Source: Hyphococcus sp.
GTDB taxonomy: Bacteria > Pseudomonadota > Alphaproteobacteria > Caulobacterales > Parvularculaceae
Direction: 5' to 3'
Assembly (NCBI GenBank): GCA_021776315.1
Contig: JAJFGD010000082.1
Location: 1-33,118 of the forward strand
DNA: 33,118 nt
Shown here: positions 8,242 to 16,580 of the stretch, piece by piece
Numbering within the stretch: the stretch's first letter is position 1
Layout: each line of letters opens with the position of its first letter
The notes under the pieces: generated by a model
The model's database searches: none
What the model saw: only the letters and a program-made list of their open reading frames with translations
What the model was told of the DNA's origin: nothing
Translations under genes and position numbers: made by a program

Positions 8242-8538
8242 TTATGATTGTGTGAGTGCGCCTGTTACAAGCTTAAACGGGCTGATTTCCACGCCTTCAA
8301 ATAACCCAGCTTTCTCATAGGGGTCGTTTTCCACGAACTTCCTTACCTCTGCCTCGTCGGTGGTCTCGAGGATAAATAGGCTTCCATTTGGATTGCCCTC
8401 AGCGTCGAGCATTGGACCTGCCACCAAAACGGTAAGCGGGGCGGCCGCAACATAATCGAGATGGGCCGCGCGGGTCGCCTTGCGCAATTCAAGGCTGTCC
8501 TTTTTATCGAGACACCGTAGGACAAATTTTTGCATCAT
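8242..8538 (-). CDS. YciI family protein
   Basis: A 98-residue YCII-domain protein, a ferredoxin-like fold of about 95 residues with unclear enzymatic role. Typical features are the QKFVLRCLDK first strand, the R-x-x-H-L-D-Y pattern, VLVAGPMLD, and the FVENDPYEKAGLFEGVEI block with its conserved D-P-Y/F. It overlaps the gpsA stop by four bases (ATGA), so it is translationally coupled to gpsA; this gpsA-YciI pair is common in Alphaproteobacteria. Two ATG codons stand in tandem; either may be the start. Confidence 0.9.
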   Translation of the reverse strand: MMQKFVLRCLDKKDSLELRKATRAAHLDYVAAAPLTVLVAGPMLDAEGNPNGSLFILETTDEAEVRKFVENDPYEKAGLFEGVEISPFKLVTGALTQS

Positions 8539-9545
8539 TTTGTTTCCGTCTTAATGGGGCGAGCGAGAAGGTCAGTGACAATCTGATCGACAGATTTGCC
8601 GCCATCCACAAGGGCCGCGACAGCAGCGCAAATGGGCATTTCCACGCTGGCTTTTGCAGCTAAGGCGATAACGGCGCTCGCGCTGGCGACACCTTCACTC
8701 ACCGTGTTGCGTTCTTCTAATACATCTTTGAGAGTACGTCCTTTCCCCAGCTCAACCCCCAAGGACATATTGCGCGACTGAATTGAGGATGCGGTCAAAA
8801 TCAGGTCGCCAAGCCCGGAAAGTCCCGCCATGGTTTGCGGGTTAGCACCAAGCGCGACACCGAGCCGTTGGAATTCAGCAAAGCCGCGCGCGATCAAGGC
8901 AGCCCGGGCGCTTTCGCCAAAGCCGCGCCCCTCAACCACACCTGCCGCAATGGCCAAGACATTTTTGATTGCGCCGCCGAGTTCTGCGCCGATCAGGTCT
9001 GTCGACAAATAGGGGCGGAAATGCGTGGCCCCAACCGTTGCGGCCCATCGACGTCCAAGGGCTTCATCTGCACAAGCAAGGGTCACCGCTGTTGGTAGCC
9101 CCCGCGCAACATCGCGCGCAAAGCTCGGCCCCGAAAGAACGGCGGCCCGGGCTTGGGGCCATACGTCGGTTAATGTCTCTGTCATGAGCAAACCGGTTTT
9201 TTGTTCAATCCCCTTACAACACAGTGCGATTGGGACATGTGGAGACGCAAATTCTCTCAATTCACTCAAAACGGCGCGGGCATATTGTGCAGGACTGACA
9301 AAAACAATCGCTTCTGCATTGGCGCAATCGGCAAGCGATGACGTCGCACTCAGATTGGGGGCGAGAGGCACATTTGGCAGAAAGCTCGTATTTTCATGCT
9401 TGCCGTTTATGGCGGCAACGACGTTTTCTTCGCGCGCCCAGATGGTTGTTGTGGCCCCGTTCACAGAACACAATTGCGCGAGGGCGGTACCCCACGCACC
9501 GCCGCCGACAACGAAAATGGAGGCAAATGGCTGAGGGTCGCTCAT
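8535..9545 (-). CDS. gpsA: NAD(P)H-dependent glycerol-3-phosphate dehydrogenase
   Basis: Makes sn-glycerol 3-phosphate from dihydroxyacetone phosphate for phospholipid synthesis. The 336-residue protein has the N-terminal dinucleotide motif VVGGGAWGTALA (12-23), the LCCKGIE block with Lys111, SGPSFARDVARGLPTAV (138-154), and Lys194 in ELGGAIKNVLAIAAG, the expected catalytic lysine. A Shine-Dalgarno AAGGAA lies 6 bases before the ATG. It heads a minus-strand operon with the YciI gene and is divergent from the TetR gene. Confidence 0.96.
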   Translation of the reverse strand: MSDPQPFASIFVVGGGAWGTALAQLCSVNGATTTIWAREENVVAAINGKHENTSFLPNVPLAPNLSATSSLADCANAEAIVFVSPAQYARAVLSELREFASPHVPIALCCKGIEQKTGLLMTETLTDVWPQARAAVLSGPSFARDVARGLPTAVTLACADEALGRRWAATVGATHFRPYLSTDLIGAELGGAIKNVLAIAAGVVEGRGFGESARAALIARGFAEFQRLGVALGANPQTMAGLSGLGDLILTASSIQSRNMSLGVELGKGRTLKDVLEERNTVSEGVASASAVIALAAKASVEMPICAAVAALVDGGKSVDQIVTDLLARPIKTETK

Positions 9546-9552
9546 AGGTTCC

Positions 9553-9584
9553 TTGCCGAATGACGATTGAACGGTTTATATAAT
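9553..9584 (+). promoter_or_regulatory. Possible promoter of the TetR gene
   Basis: TTGCCG (9553-9558), an 18-base gap and TATATA (9577-9582), overlapping a TATAAT at 9579-9584, stand 30-60 bases before the TetR start in the gap shared with gpsA. The -35 match is only moderate. Confidence 0.35.
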
Positions 9585-9616
9585 AGTCAAATTAACCAAT
9601 TGCAGAAGAGCCGACA

Positions 9617-10261
9617 ATGCCAGCAGAGCATTTGGATGAGACCGCGACCGCAATATTAAGCGCCGCTAGCCGTCGCTTTCTCCACTATGGCTACGGTAAA
9701 ACGACAATGTCTGAGATCGCCAAGGACTGCAATATGTCCACGGGGAATCTCTATCGCTATTTCCCGTCTAAGTTGGATATTGCCGAGATGTTCGTTCGGG
9801 TTCTGCGGGGTGAGCAAGTCGAAAACCTTCGGGCGGTCTTGCAGATGTCAGATCGATCGCCAGCGGAAAAGCTACGTGATTTCTTCTTGCTAAAGTTCAA
9901 GATCGCCTATGACCGCTTCCACGATAAGCCAAAGGCCTACGAACTTTCATCTGAACTTTTGTCCCAGCGCCCTCAAGTGGCGGTCGAGTGGGAGAACGCC
10001 GAAGGCCGAGTGCTTTCGGAAATTTTGCAGATGGGCACGGTCGCAAAAACCTTCGCGATTGATGATTTCGCTGGAACCACCAAAATCTTACAAGATGCTG
10101 CCTACCGGTTTACCAGCCCTGCAGTTTTTCATGAGGGCGAATTTGAAGCCCTGGCCATAGAACTGAATGGCGTTATCGACCTCATATTAGATGGCTTCGC
10201 CTTTCGGGCTGCGCGTAAATGGGGTTCCGAAAACCAGATTTCCAAGGCCCAAGCAAACTAA
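9617..10261 (+). CDS. TetR family transcriptional regulator
   Basis: A 214-residue regulator. The N-terminal helix-turn-helix is clear: AASRRFLHYGYGKTTMSEIA, with recognition helix MSTGNLYRYFPSK (40-52 or so). The C-terminal ligand domain (60-200) is diverged, as usual. It lies divergent from gpsA and is not in an operon, with an A+T-rich gap behind it. Its target and ligand are unknown; gpsA and its own gene are the nearest candidates. Confidence 0.92.
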   Translation: MPAEHLDETATAILSAASRRFLHYGYGKTTMSEIAKDCNMSTGNLYRYFPSKLDIAEMFVRVLRGEQVENLRAVLQMSDRSPAEKLRDFFLLKFKIAYDRFHDKPKAYELSSELLSQRPQVAVEWENAEGRVLSEILQMGTVAKTFAIDDFAGTTKILQDAAYRFTSPAVFHEGEFEALAIELNGVIDLILDGFAFRAARKWGSENQISKAQAN

Positions 10262-10274
10262 TTTTTAGTTTTTT
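10255..10274 (+). terminator. Weak terminator at the TetR stop
   Basis: AAACTAA (10255-10261) pairs with TTAGTTT (10265-10271) and is followed by more T. The stem is A+T-rich and includes the stop codon, so it is probably inefficient. Confidence 0.4.
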
Positions 10275-10329
10275 CTGCTAATAAATTTGGGATGCTTTTC
10301 AAGCAAGTTACCGCTAAATCACATATCAT

Positions 10330-10347
10330 ATTGAATTTATTGAATTT
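10330..10347. repeat. Tandem 9-mer ATTGAATTT x2
   Basis: Two exact adjacent copies in the A+T-rich stretch upstream of the promoter at 10409. No other element was recognised in 10275-10408. Confidence 0.6.
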
Positions 10348-10408
10348 TATATCGTCCACTTAAGATTAATTTTGAACAGAAAAAAATGAACATTAACGAT
10401 TTTATTCA

Positions 10409-10437
10409 TTGACAACCTTTCAATGGGCTCCTATCTA
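10409..10437 (+). promoter_or_regulatory. Strong sigma-70-type promoter
   Basis: TTGACA (10409-10414), exactly 17 bases, then TATCTA (10432-10437). This is the best promoter match in the window. It points at the 39-codon ORF (10536) and the terminator at 10746, giving a predicted transcript of about 340 bases starting near 10444. Confidence 0.6.
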
Positions 10438-10535
10438 GACTTCATCGTCGATTGGATAAGGCTTCCCCAGCAAATTTCATCGGCGGCCAAAAACAAAACC
10501 GATATCAACAGATCAGAATCTAGAAAGTCCCGACC

Positions 10536-10655
10536 ATGACATCGTCAATTATAAATTTTGCCCTTCAACTCAGCGTTAGCCTGGTTTTAACCGGCGTCCT
10601 GGGTGCCGCGCTTTTGGGCGTTGCTGATTTCGCAACCCAAGGTGTGATTGCTTAA
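10536..10655 (+). CDS. 39-residue single-span membrane protein candidate
   Basis: A short ORF starting MTSSIINFALQ and ending ATQGVIA, with a hydrophobic stretch over residues 8-30 that would span the membrane once. AGAAAG about 8 bases before the ATG is a weak ribosome site. Support comes from its position inside a complete transcription unit: strong promoter at 10409 and strong terminator at 10746, with no other gene between TetR and Rrf2. I do not recognise it. Small one-span proteins of this kind are common and rarely annotated in Alphaproteobacteria. The unit might act as an RNA instead (see the C-rich tail). Confidence 0.5.
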   Translation: MTSSIINFALQLSVSLVLTGVLGAALLGVADFATQGVIA

Positions 10656-10745
10656 CGAGTTCCCTCCCGAGACCCCTAAATCGCTGACGAACGTCCCCTC
10701 ATCCCCTGACTGGACGACTTTCCCTACCTCGCAGCGATTGTACCT
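10656..10745 (+). other. C-rich untranslated tail
   Basis: Between the small ORF and the terminator the sequence repeats short pyrimidine runs (CCCTCCC, CCCCT, CCCCTCATCCCC, CCCTACC). Unpaired runs of this type are seen in alphaproteobacterial small RNAs that bind Shine-Dalgarno regions, so a regulatory role is possible. Confidence 0.35.
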
Positions 10746-10784
10746 AGCACGGAAGCCGCCCCCCGGTTTCCGTGCTTTTTTTTT
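10746..10784 (+). terminator. Strong rho-independent terminator
   Basis: A 13-bp stem (10746-10758 with 10764-10776, one G-T pair) with a CCCCC loop, followed by a run of T to 10784. It ends the small transcription unit that begins at about 10444. Confidence 0.85.
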
Positions 10785-10867
10785 GGAAATGGTTTCGAGT
10801 TCACGAAATCGTAAATCGTGTTGAGCAAAGTATGGCCTAGTTTAACCAAATTGTTAGAAATAGTGTG

Positions 10868-10890
10868 TATGTAACCAACAAAGTTACATA
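10868..10890. promoter_or_regulatory. Inverted repeat operator candidate for Rrf2
   Basis: TATGTAAC (10868-10875) and GTTACATA (10883-10890) are perfect 8-base arms with a 7-base spacer, ending 14 bases before the Rrf2 start codon. TGTAAC-type arms suit Rrf2-family regulators, and the position suits self-repression. Confidence 0.6.
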
Positions 10891-10904
10891 AGGGTAAATT
10901 CACC

Positions 10905-11333
10905 ATGCCCACGTCAAGTCGTTTTGCCGTAGCGGTGCACATTCTCACCTATCTGGCGCGTGATCGAAAGCGAGCGCACCGATCTGAAGAAATTGCTGGC
11001 AGCATTTCAACCAACCCAAGTGTTGTCCGTCGCATATTGGGTGACCTTGCGCGTGCAGGGTTAACGACCTCGCAATTGGGAAAAGGCGGCGGCGCCTTAT
11101 TAGCCCGCGGCCCAAAAAAGATTTCACTCCTCGAGATATTCAACGCCGTTGAGGATCAAAGCCTTGTCGCGATGCATCGCACACCGCCATCCAGGTCCTG
11201 TGATATCGGACGCACCATCCAACCAGTATTGCAGTCGATTACCAAAACCGCAGAGGATGCGTTTTTTGCGGAATTGGAAACCTATTCCCTAAAAGATGTG
11301 GTGCGATCGGTGCAAACGGCCGCGGCGGCTTAA
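10905..11333 (+). CDS. Rrf2 family transcriptional regulator
   Basis: A 142-residue winged-helix protein. The N-terminal segment SSRFAVAVHILTYLARD, the helix-turn-helix with SEEIAGSISTNPSVVRRILGDL, and LGKGGGALLARGPKKISLLEIFNAVE are typical of Rrf2, closest in look to the YwnA-like subgroup. Only one cysteine (in SRSCDIG) stands where iron-sulfur members such as IscR and NsrR have three, so it probably does not hold a cluster. A palindrome lies directly upstream. No target gene follows; tsaD converges with a 4-base gap, so it may act on distant genes. Confidence 0.9.
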   Translation: MPTSSRFAVAVHILTYLARDRKRAHRSEEIAGSISTNPSVVRRILGDLARAGLTTSQLGKGGGALLARGPKKISLLEIFNAVEDQSLVAMHRTPPSRSCDIGRTIQPVLQSITKTAEDAFFAELETYSLKDVVRSVQTAAAA

Positions 11334-11337
11334 TCCG

Positions 11338-12456
11338 TCAGGCTTTTGGGCCTTTTCGCCCACTCCCAAAAGCAGCGCCCTCAGTCGATGGTGCTAGTGG
11401 CCAACGCGCCCGTGGTGCCATGCTCAAGGCGTCTTCCCCATGATCGACCAAACCAGCAGCCAAACGTTCAGCGCCTGCCCATGCGATCATCGCACCATTG
11501 TCTGTGCAATATTTCGCAGGCGGCGAAACCAATTTCCACCCTCTGGATTCACAAAGAAGACCCAGCGTTGATTTAATGGCGCAATTTGCGGCAACACCAC
11601 CGGCCACAACCAAGTGTCGCGCCGTATCACCATAATCAGCCTCGACCATTTCCATCGCATTTTGTGTTCTGTCACTTAAATGCCGAGCCGCTGCAAACTG
11701 AAACGACGCCGCTAAATCGGCGACGTCTTGCCCGGTGCGTGGGTCGGTGTTTTCCGCCGTCTCTCTCAGCGCTGTTTTCAATCCTGAGAAAGAAAAATCA
11801 CAGCCAGCACGTCGCGCTAAGGGGCGCGGGAAATCAAATCGGTCGGCACGCCCACCAGTTGCCGCGGATTCCACCTTGGGTCCTCCTGGCTGTCCAAGGC
11901 CCAAAAGCTTCGCTGTTTTGTCAAACGCTTCTCCCGCTGCATCATCGATGGTCGTGCCGAGCCGCCGATAGTCACCAAGGCTACGGACGTCGATCAGCTG
12001 GGTATGGCCGCCGGAAATTAAAAGTAACAAATATGGAAAGGGCGCTGTTTCCGTCATGCGAGCAGAAAGGGCGTGTCCTTCTAGATGATTCAGGGCAATT
12101 AACGGTTTTCCGTGGGTGATACTGATGGCTTTTGCCGTGGTCAGCCCAACCATGACGCCGCCAACGAGGCCAGGCCCTGCGGTCGCTGCCACAGCGTCGA
12201 TTTTATCAAGCGAAATGCCGGCTTTAAGCAGAACTTTCACGACAGTTTGATCAAGGCGCTCCACATGGCTACGAGCCGCGATCTCCGGCACGATACCGCC
12301 AAAAGCCGCGTGGTCGTCATGTTCAGTCCAGACCTCATTGGAAAGAATGTGGCAGGCACCATCGGGCGCGCGGCGGATAATGGCCGCGGCCGTATCATCG
12401 CAACTGGTCTCGATCCCGAGGACGATTACATCCTTTGAAGTCGTTTCTACACTCAC
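11338..12456 (-). CDS. tsaD: tRNA threonylcarbamoyladenosine synthase catalytic subunit TsaD
   Basis: Transfers the threonylcarbamoyl group to A37 of ANN-decoding tRNAs. The 372-residue protein has LGIETSCDDT (13-22), the metal motif HLEGH with His124 and His128, and the LISGGHT and VAGGVAANCAIK nucleotide-binding blocks. Translation starts at a GTG at 12456; AAAGG lies about 10 bases upstream. It is divergent from hemD. In many Alphaproteobacteria hemC occupies the position between tsaD and hemD; here it is absent. Confidence 0.95.
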   Translation of the reverse strand: MSVETTSKDVIVLGIETSCDDTAAAIIRRAPDGACHILSNEVWTEHDDHAAFGGIVPEIAARSHVERLDQTVVKVLLKAGISLDKIDAVAATAGPGLVGGVMVGLTTAKAISITHGKPLIALNHLEGHALSARMTETAPFPYLLLLISGGHTQLIDVRSLGDYRRLGTTIDDAAGEAFDKTAKLLGLGQPGGPKVESAATGGRADRFDFPRPLARRAGCDFSFSGLKTALRETAENTDPRTGQDVADLAASFQFAAARHLSDRTQNAMEMVEADYGDTARHLVVAGGVAANCAIKSTLGLLCESRGWKLVSPPAKYCTDNGAMIAWAGAERLAAGLVDHGEDALSMAPRARWPLAPSTEGAAFGSGRKGPKA

Positions 12457-12610
12457 CTTGTTGGACCTTTGATCATGGATAGCCGCATGGACATCAAAAA
12501 TGGGTGGGAATGCAAGCCTTGTGATCGGGCTGGTATCGCCTATCTTTTTTGAACGCGTATGAATTTAACCGGTATGGCTGCGGCATTTCCGGGCCTAAGG
12601 AGCGGGCAAT

Positions 12611-13318
12611 ATGACCATTTTGATCACCCGCCCCGAACCGGAGGCAACTTCATTTGCCGATCTTTGCAAATCCCATGGTCTAACGGCGATCACATCACCG
12701 CTCCTAACTATCCATCATCTCAATCCTGTCATCGACCTTTCAGGAATTGGATGTCTTGCCTTCACATCAATCAATGGCGTGCGGGCGTTTGCACAAAGCC
12801 ATACTGAGAGACGATTGCCGGTTTTTACCGTCGGTAGTGGGAGTGGGGAAGCGGCGAAGGGTTTTGGGTTTGAAAATATTCGGGTTGCTGATGGCGATGT
12901 AGAGTCATTGGGGCACTTAATTGCTGCGCAGCATAATGCTGAAATTGGTGCAGCATTGCATTGTGCCGGGGCAACCCGTTCGGGCGATCTCGTCAAATTT
13001 TTGCAGGCTGACAACATCCCTGCGAGACGCACAGTGCTTTATGAGGCTCGGCAAAATGCTGCACTTTCTGCTGCAGCATTTTCTGCGTTTAAAGTGCAGC
13101 ATTCTATCGATTGGGTCGCGTTGTTTTCGCCGCGGAGTGCTGATCTATTTCAAGACGTGATCAATAGTTCGGGCTTGTCTGGTGAGCTAGCGGGCGTTCG
13201 CGCCGCCTGTCTTAGCGATGCCGTTGCTGTTCGGTTAACCCATTCGCATTGGAAATCTGTTGATGTGGCTGTGCGCCGCGACACTGGCGCAATGGTAGAA
13301 TTGCTTGCAAATGCTTGA
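12611..13318 (+). CDS. hemD: Uroporphyrinogen-III synthase
   Basis: A 235-residue HemD-type protein that would close hydroxymethylbilane to uroporphyrinogen III. The family is poorly conserved; support comes from the start MTILITRPEPEA, the LAFTSINGVRAF strand-helix, the LHCAGATRSGDLV block, the DWVALFSPRSADLF block, and the position before a mitofilin-like gene and hemY. A perfect AAGGAG lies 8 bases before the ATG. The coding sequence contains a TGCAGCATT motif three times and its complement once. Confidence 0.88.
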   Translation: MTILITRPEPEATSFADLCKSHGLTAITSPLLTIHHLNPVIDLSGIGCLAFTSINGVRAFAQSHTERRLPVFTVGSGSGEAAKGFGFENIRVADGDVESLGHLIAAQHNAEIGAALHCAGATRSGDLVKFLQADNIPARRTVLYEARQNAALSAAAFSAFKVQHSIDWVALFSPRSADLFQDVINSSGLSGELAGVRAACLSDAVAVRLTHSHWKSVDVAVRRDTGAMVELLANA

Positions 13319-13397
13319 GCATGTTGCGCTGCACGCGTAACATTTGATTGGGGGGCGAGAGGCTGTTGACATCCCCTATCTTCAAGGAAGGTCTTGA

Positions 13398-15038
13398 ATG
13401 TCGGACAATGTGGATAAACCGGACGATCAAAGCTCGGCGTCATCGCCTGAGACGCCGGAAGTTGAAGCCGAGATTGTGACCGATGAGGATTTGGTAGTTG
13501 ATGCTGTCGTTGATTCCGGGGGTGCTTTTGATGATACCGTTGATGAGGCGGTGCCACCGGACCGAAACTCGACTCTAACCTTAGGTGTTGTCTTTTTCAT
13601 CTTGTTTGCGGTTGCTGCGGTGGTGGTATTTGCCGTTTGGCGGTTTCAGTCTGGCCCGGCGACCCTTGACGTGGCCGAAGGCACAATAGCTGAATCCACA
13701 ATTGAAACCCCGCAATCAGCGCTAGATGGAACATCAGCGTCAGCACAGCTCAATGAGCCACTTACAACGACGCCCACGATCGATGCGACGATAATCGCGC
13801 AAGCGAGTGACGAAGACCTCGTTGATCGGCAGCCCGTCCAAGCTGACCCGTCGCTTGACCTACAATTGCCTGACGATCGCACTGAAAGTGTGATTCCGGA
13901 TGTTATGACCCCTGAAAACGATGCCTTGCCCAATGACAGTGCAGAAGTGGTTGAGACAAACTCGCCCGAAACCATGTCGGTGGATAATGTCGATACAACC
14001 GAACCTGAAGCAGCGTTTGATTTAAGCGCATCCGATTTAGTTGTTGACGGTGTGACAGGCGACGATGCGATCAGCGTTGCGGATCGTATCGCTGACAATG
14101 TTGATATCGCTGAGGCGGAACCTGAATCATTGGATTCTATCGTGGACGACCAAGTAGACGCGGTTGAACAAGATGTTGCGTCGTTAGCGCTGCCTGAAAA
14201 TACCGAAGCCGACGCATTTTTGAATGACGAACCAAGCGCCGACGATAGTGCGAGCAACGATGCGCTGGCAAGTGAGACGTTGCCTGCCGTGCAGAAGGTC
14301 GACAATGACGAGGTTCAAGAGATCAAAGAAAGCTTTGATGCTGAAATTGCGCGGCTCGAAGCGGCCCTTGCCGCGGAGCGGGAACAGAACGCCACTCAAC
14401 GGGATCAACTCGAGGATATGCGTCGGAATTTTCAGGCCGCCTTAGCGGCCCGCGACCGCAGCGCAAACCAACAAATCACGGCGTTAAATGCTCGCTTGGA
14501 CAAAATTGAAAACGGGAATGAGGTCCAGGGCGGACGGCGTGCTGCTGCGGCGTTGGCATTGAACAATTTGCGGCATGTGGCGGAGCAAGGTGAGCCCTTT
14601 GCCAATGAGCTGGATGTGTTGGCCGGCTATATCCCCCAGGGTGGTGAAATTGCGACCCTTCGCCGTTATGCAGATGTGGAGATTCCCATGGTGGGTGAAC
14701 TCGAAGCCGCATTTTCGGTCGCGGCTCGTGAGGCACTCGCCGCAGCCGGGCGGCAAGAAAAAACAGGCTTCACGGAAAAGCTTTCAGCACGGGTTACCAG
14801 TTTAGTCAGTGTGCGACCAGCTGGGCCCATCGAGGGTGATAGTGCACGGGCGATCATTTCCCGGGCGGAAGCTTTCATCGAGGCTGGAGATATCTCTGCG
14901 GGTGCAAATGAATTGGGTGCGCTAGTGGACGGGCCCCGTACCGCCATGGCAGATTGGCTGGCCCTGGCGCAATCACGCATTGCTGTTGACGGTGCGATTG
15001 CTTCTTTGGGTGCGCGCCTCGCCGCGCCAGTCAGGTAA
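13398..15038 (+). CDS. Mitofilin-like inner-membrane protein
   Basis: A 546-residue protein with the layout of alphaproteobacterial Mic60/mitofilin homologues: a short acidic cytoplasmic N-terminus, one membrane span (about 60-82), a long acidic, Asp- and Glu-rich low-complexity region (90-305), a coiled coil (about 312-375, with repeated R-L-E-A-A-L-A-A-E-R-E-Q pattern) and a conserved C-terminal helical domain (about 380-546). Family members bend the inner membrane and lie next to heme genes, as here. The acidic region is the variable part. A good AAGGAAGG site precedes the start. hemY follows 9 bases after the stop. Confidence 0.85.
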   Translation: MSDNVDKPDDQSSASSPETPEVEAEIVTDEDLVVDAVVDSGGAFDDTVDEAVPPDRNSTLTLGVVFFILFAVAAVVVFAVWRFQSGPATLDVAEGTIAESTIETPQSALDGTSASAQLNEPLTTTPTIDATIIAQASDEDLVDRQPVQADPSLDLQLPDDRTESVIPDVMTPENDALPNDSAEVVETNSPETMSVDNVDTTEPEAAFDLSASDLVVDGVTGDDAISVADRIADNVDIAEAEPESLDSIVDDQVDAVEQDVASLALPENTEADAFLNDEPSADDSASNDALASETLPAVQKVDNDEVQEIKESFDAEIARLEAALAAEREQNATQRDQLEDMRRNFQAALAARDRSANQQITALNARLDKIENGNEVQGGRRAAAALALNNLRHVAEQGEPFANELDVLAGYIPQGGEIATLRRYADVEIPMVGELEAAFSVAAREALAAAGRQEKTGFTEKLSARVTSLVSVRPAGPIEGDSARAIISRAEAFIEAGDISAGANELGALVDGPRTAMADWLALAQSRIAVDGAIASLGARLAAPVR

Positions 15039-15047
15039 AGGGCGTCC

Positions 15048-16577
15048 ATGAGAATTCTGATCATATTTTTGCTTTGGATCGTCCTCTTGGCCGGCGCCAT
15101 CACTTATTTTGCAAGCTTAGACAGCCGCATTACCGGAGAAGCGTTCGGGTATAAATTTGATGGTCCCTCAGGTCTCATCACCGGTGGTTTATTCTTCCTG
15201 TTTCTTGCGGCCATATATGTCACCCACAAGGTCAAAGACATCATGGCATGGCCCGCCAAGATCAAAGCGCGCGATGCCTCTGCACAACGTGCCCGTGGTG
15301 TTGCTGCATTAACACGTGGTCTTGAAGCGGTCGCCGCCGGTGACGCAACGGCGGCATCCCATCATGCGCAAATCGCATGTCGTCATCTTGATGATATGGC
15401 TCTGACGCGATTACTCACGGCGCAAGCGGCGCAAATGAGTGGTAATGAAGTGGCAGCCGAGCAGAGCTTCTCCGCTATGTTAGAGGCACCGGAAACAGAA
15501 TTTTTGGGTCTAAAGGGGCTTTATCTTCAAGCCATAGGGAAGGGCGATCGAACCAAGGCCCGTGATTTTGCTGAGCGCGCTTTTCGTCTTCGCCCGAATG
15601 CGCGATGGGCATTTGATTCCGTGGTGGAGCTTGGTTTAGAACGCGGTGCTTGGGGTGAGACCCGGCAAACCATTGAAAAAGCGCGCAAAAATAGCTTGCT
15701 CGACGCTGAGAAAGCCAATCGCGCGATTGCCGCACTATCAACGGCAGATGCATATGCTGCATCGATTTCCGGTGATACGGCATTGGCGCTGAAGGAAGCA
15801 GAGGCGGCCATCAAACTCGCCAATGGTTTTACACCAGCAGTGATGCTGGCAGCTAAGCTCCATCACGAGAATGGTAAACGTGGCAAAGCGGCGAAATTGA
15901 TCGAGACAGCATTTGCCAACGAGGCGCATCCCGCGCTTATTCGGTTTTACGATAAGCTGCATGCGGATCAATCATCTGAAAAACACGCAGATATGTTGCG
16001 TAAATTAGCAGAAAAAAATGCAGATACCCGTGAAGCGGTTTTGTTGCGTGCGCGGGCGCATAATCTGACCGAAAACTGGACCGATACGATATCAACCTTA
16101 GAGCCATTGATGACTGGCGCGCCATCGGCTGCTGAATATTCCCTGATGGCCGTCGCTGCGACCGGTATCCACGGTGCTGAAATTGGTCAAGGGTGGCTTG
16201 AACGGGCGGCTACAGCGCCACGTGATCCGCGACCTGGTGCTGACGGTGAATTTCAACTTACCCGTGACGGTTGGGCTCGATTGGTACGCGAATATATGGA
16301 ACATGAGCGGCTGACACCGCCTCCATTGGAAGAGGCGGGCGCAGGCGTTTCTGCCGAAGAGATCCGTTTGTTGACAGTCGCACCGGTCCCCGAGGACCCA
16401 GAGATTGCGGGCGATGATGGTACCGAAGCTGCTGGCGTCGAACCGACTGAAGAGGCCAAAGTTGTCGCTTCGGATGAGGCAAAAATTGCCCCAGCATTAA
16501 GCGCAGGCGATGACGATCAGATTAAAAGTGATGATGATGCGGCGCGGGTCGCCGCCGCCGCTCGTGAGATATCTTAG
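15048..16577 (+). CDS. hemY: HemY family protein
   Basis: A 509-residue protein with two N-terminal membrane spans (about 3-24 and 42-62), the KVKDIMAWP link and TPR-like helical repeats, as in bacterial HemY (HemY_N plus TPR). It is encoded with hemD and the mitofilin-like gene and probably works at the inner membrane in tetrapyrrole supply, though the precise role of this family is not settled. The last 80 or so residues form an acidic, Ala/Glu/Asp-rich tail. It converges on the AMP-binding gene with a 3-base gap, and no terminator is visible between them. Confidence 0.88.
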   Translation: MRILIIFLLWIVLLAGAITYFASLDSRITGEAFGYKFDGPSGLITGGLFFLFLAAIYVTHKVKDIMAWPAKIKARDASAQRARGVAALTRGLEAVAAGDATAASHHAQIACRHLDDMALTRLLTAQAAQMSGNEVAAEQSFSAMLEAPETEFLGLKGLYLQAIGKGDRTKARDFAERAFRLRPNARWAFDSVVELGLERGAWGETRQTIEKARKNSLLDAEKANRAIAALSTADAYAASISGDTALALKEAEAAIKLANGFTPAVMLAAKLHHENGKRGKAAKLIETAFANEAHPALIRFYDKLHADQSSEKHADMLRKLAEKNADTREAVLLRARAHNLTENWTDTISTLEPLMTGAPSAAEYSLMAVAATGIHGAEIGQGWLERAATAPRDPRPGADGEFQLTRDGWARLVREYMEHERLTPPPLEEAGAGVSAEEIRLLTVAPVPEDPEIAGDDGTEAAGVEPTEEAKVVASDEAKIAPALSAGDDDQIKSDDDAARVAAAAREIS

Positions 16578-16580
16578 TCT

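Noticed and set aside
11342-11373. 9-bp hairpin (GCTTTTGGG/CCCAAAAGC) at the end of tsaD as terminator for Rrf2
   Set aside because: It lies inside the tsaD coding region and has no T tract on either strand.
12559-12807. 82-codon ORF overlapping the hemD start
   Set aside because: It overlaps hemD out of frame, has no ribosome site, and hemD has AAGGAG at proper distance.
13646-14305. 219-codon ORF antisense to the mitofilin-like gene
   Set aside because: It is a mirror of the acidic low-complexity region (Ser/Ala-rich shadow); no ribosome site and no family pattern.
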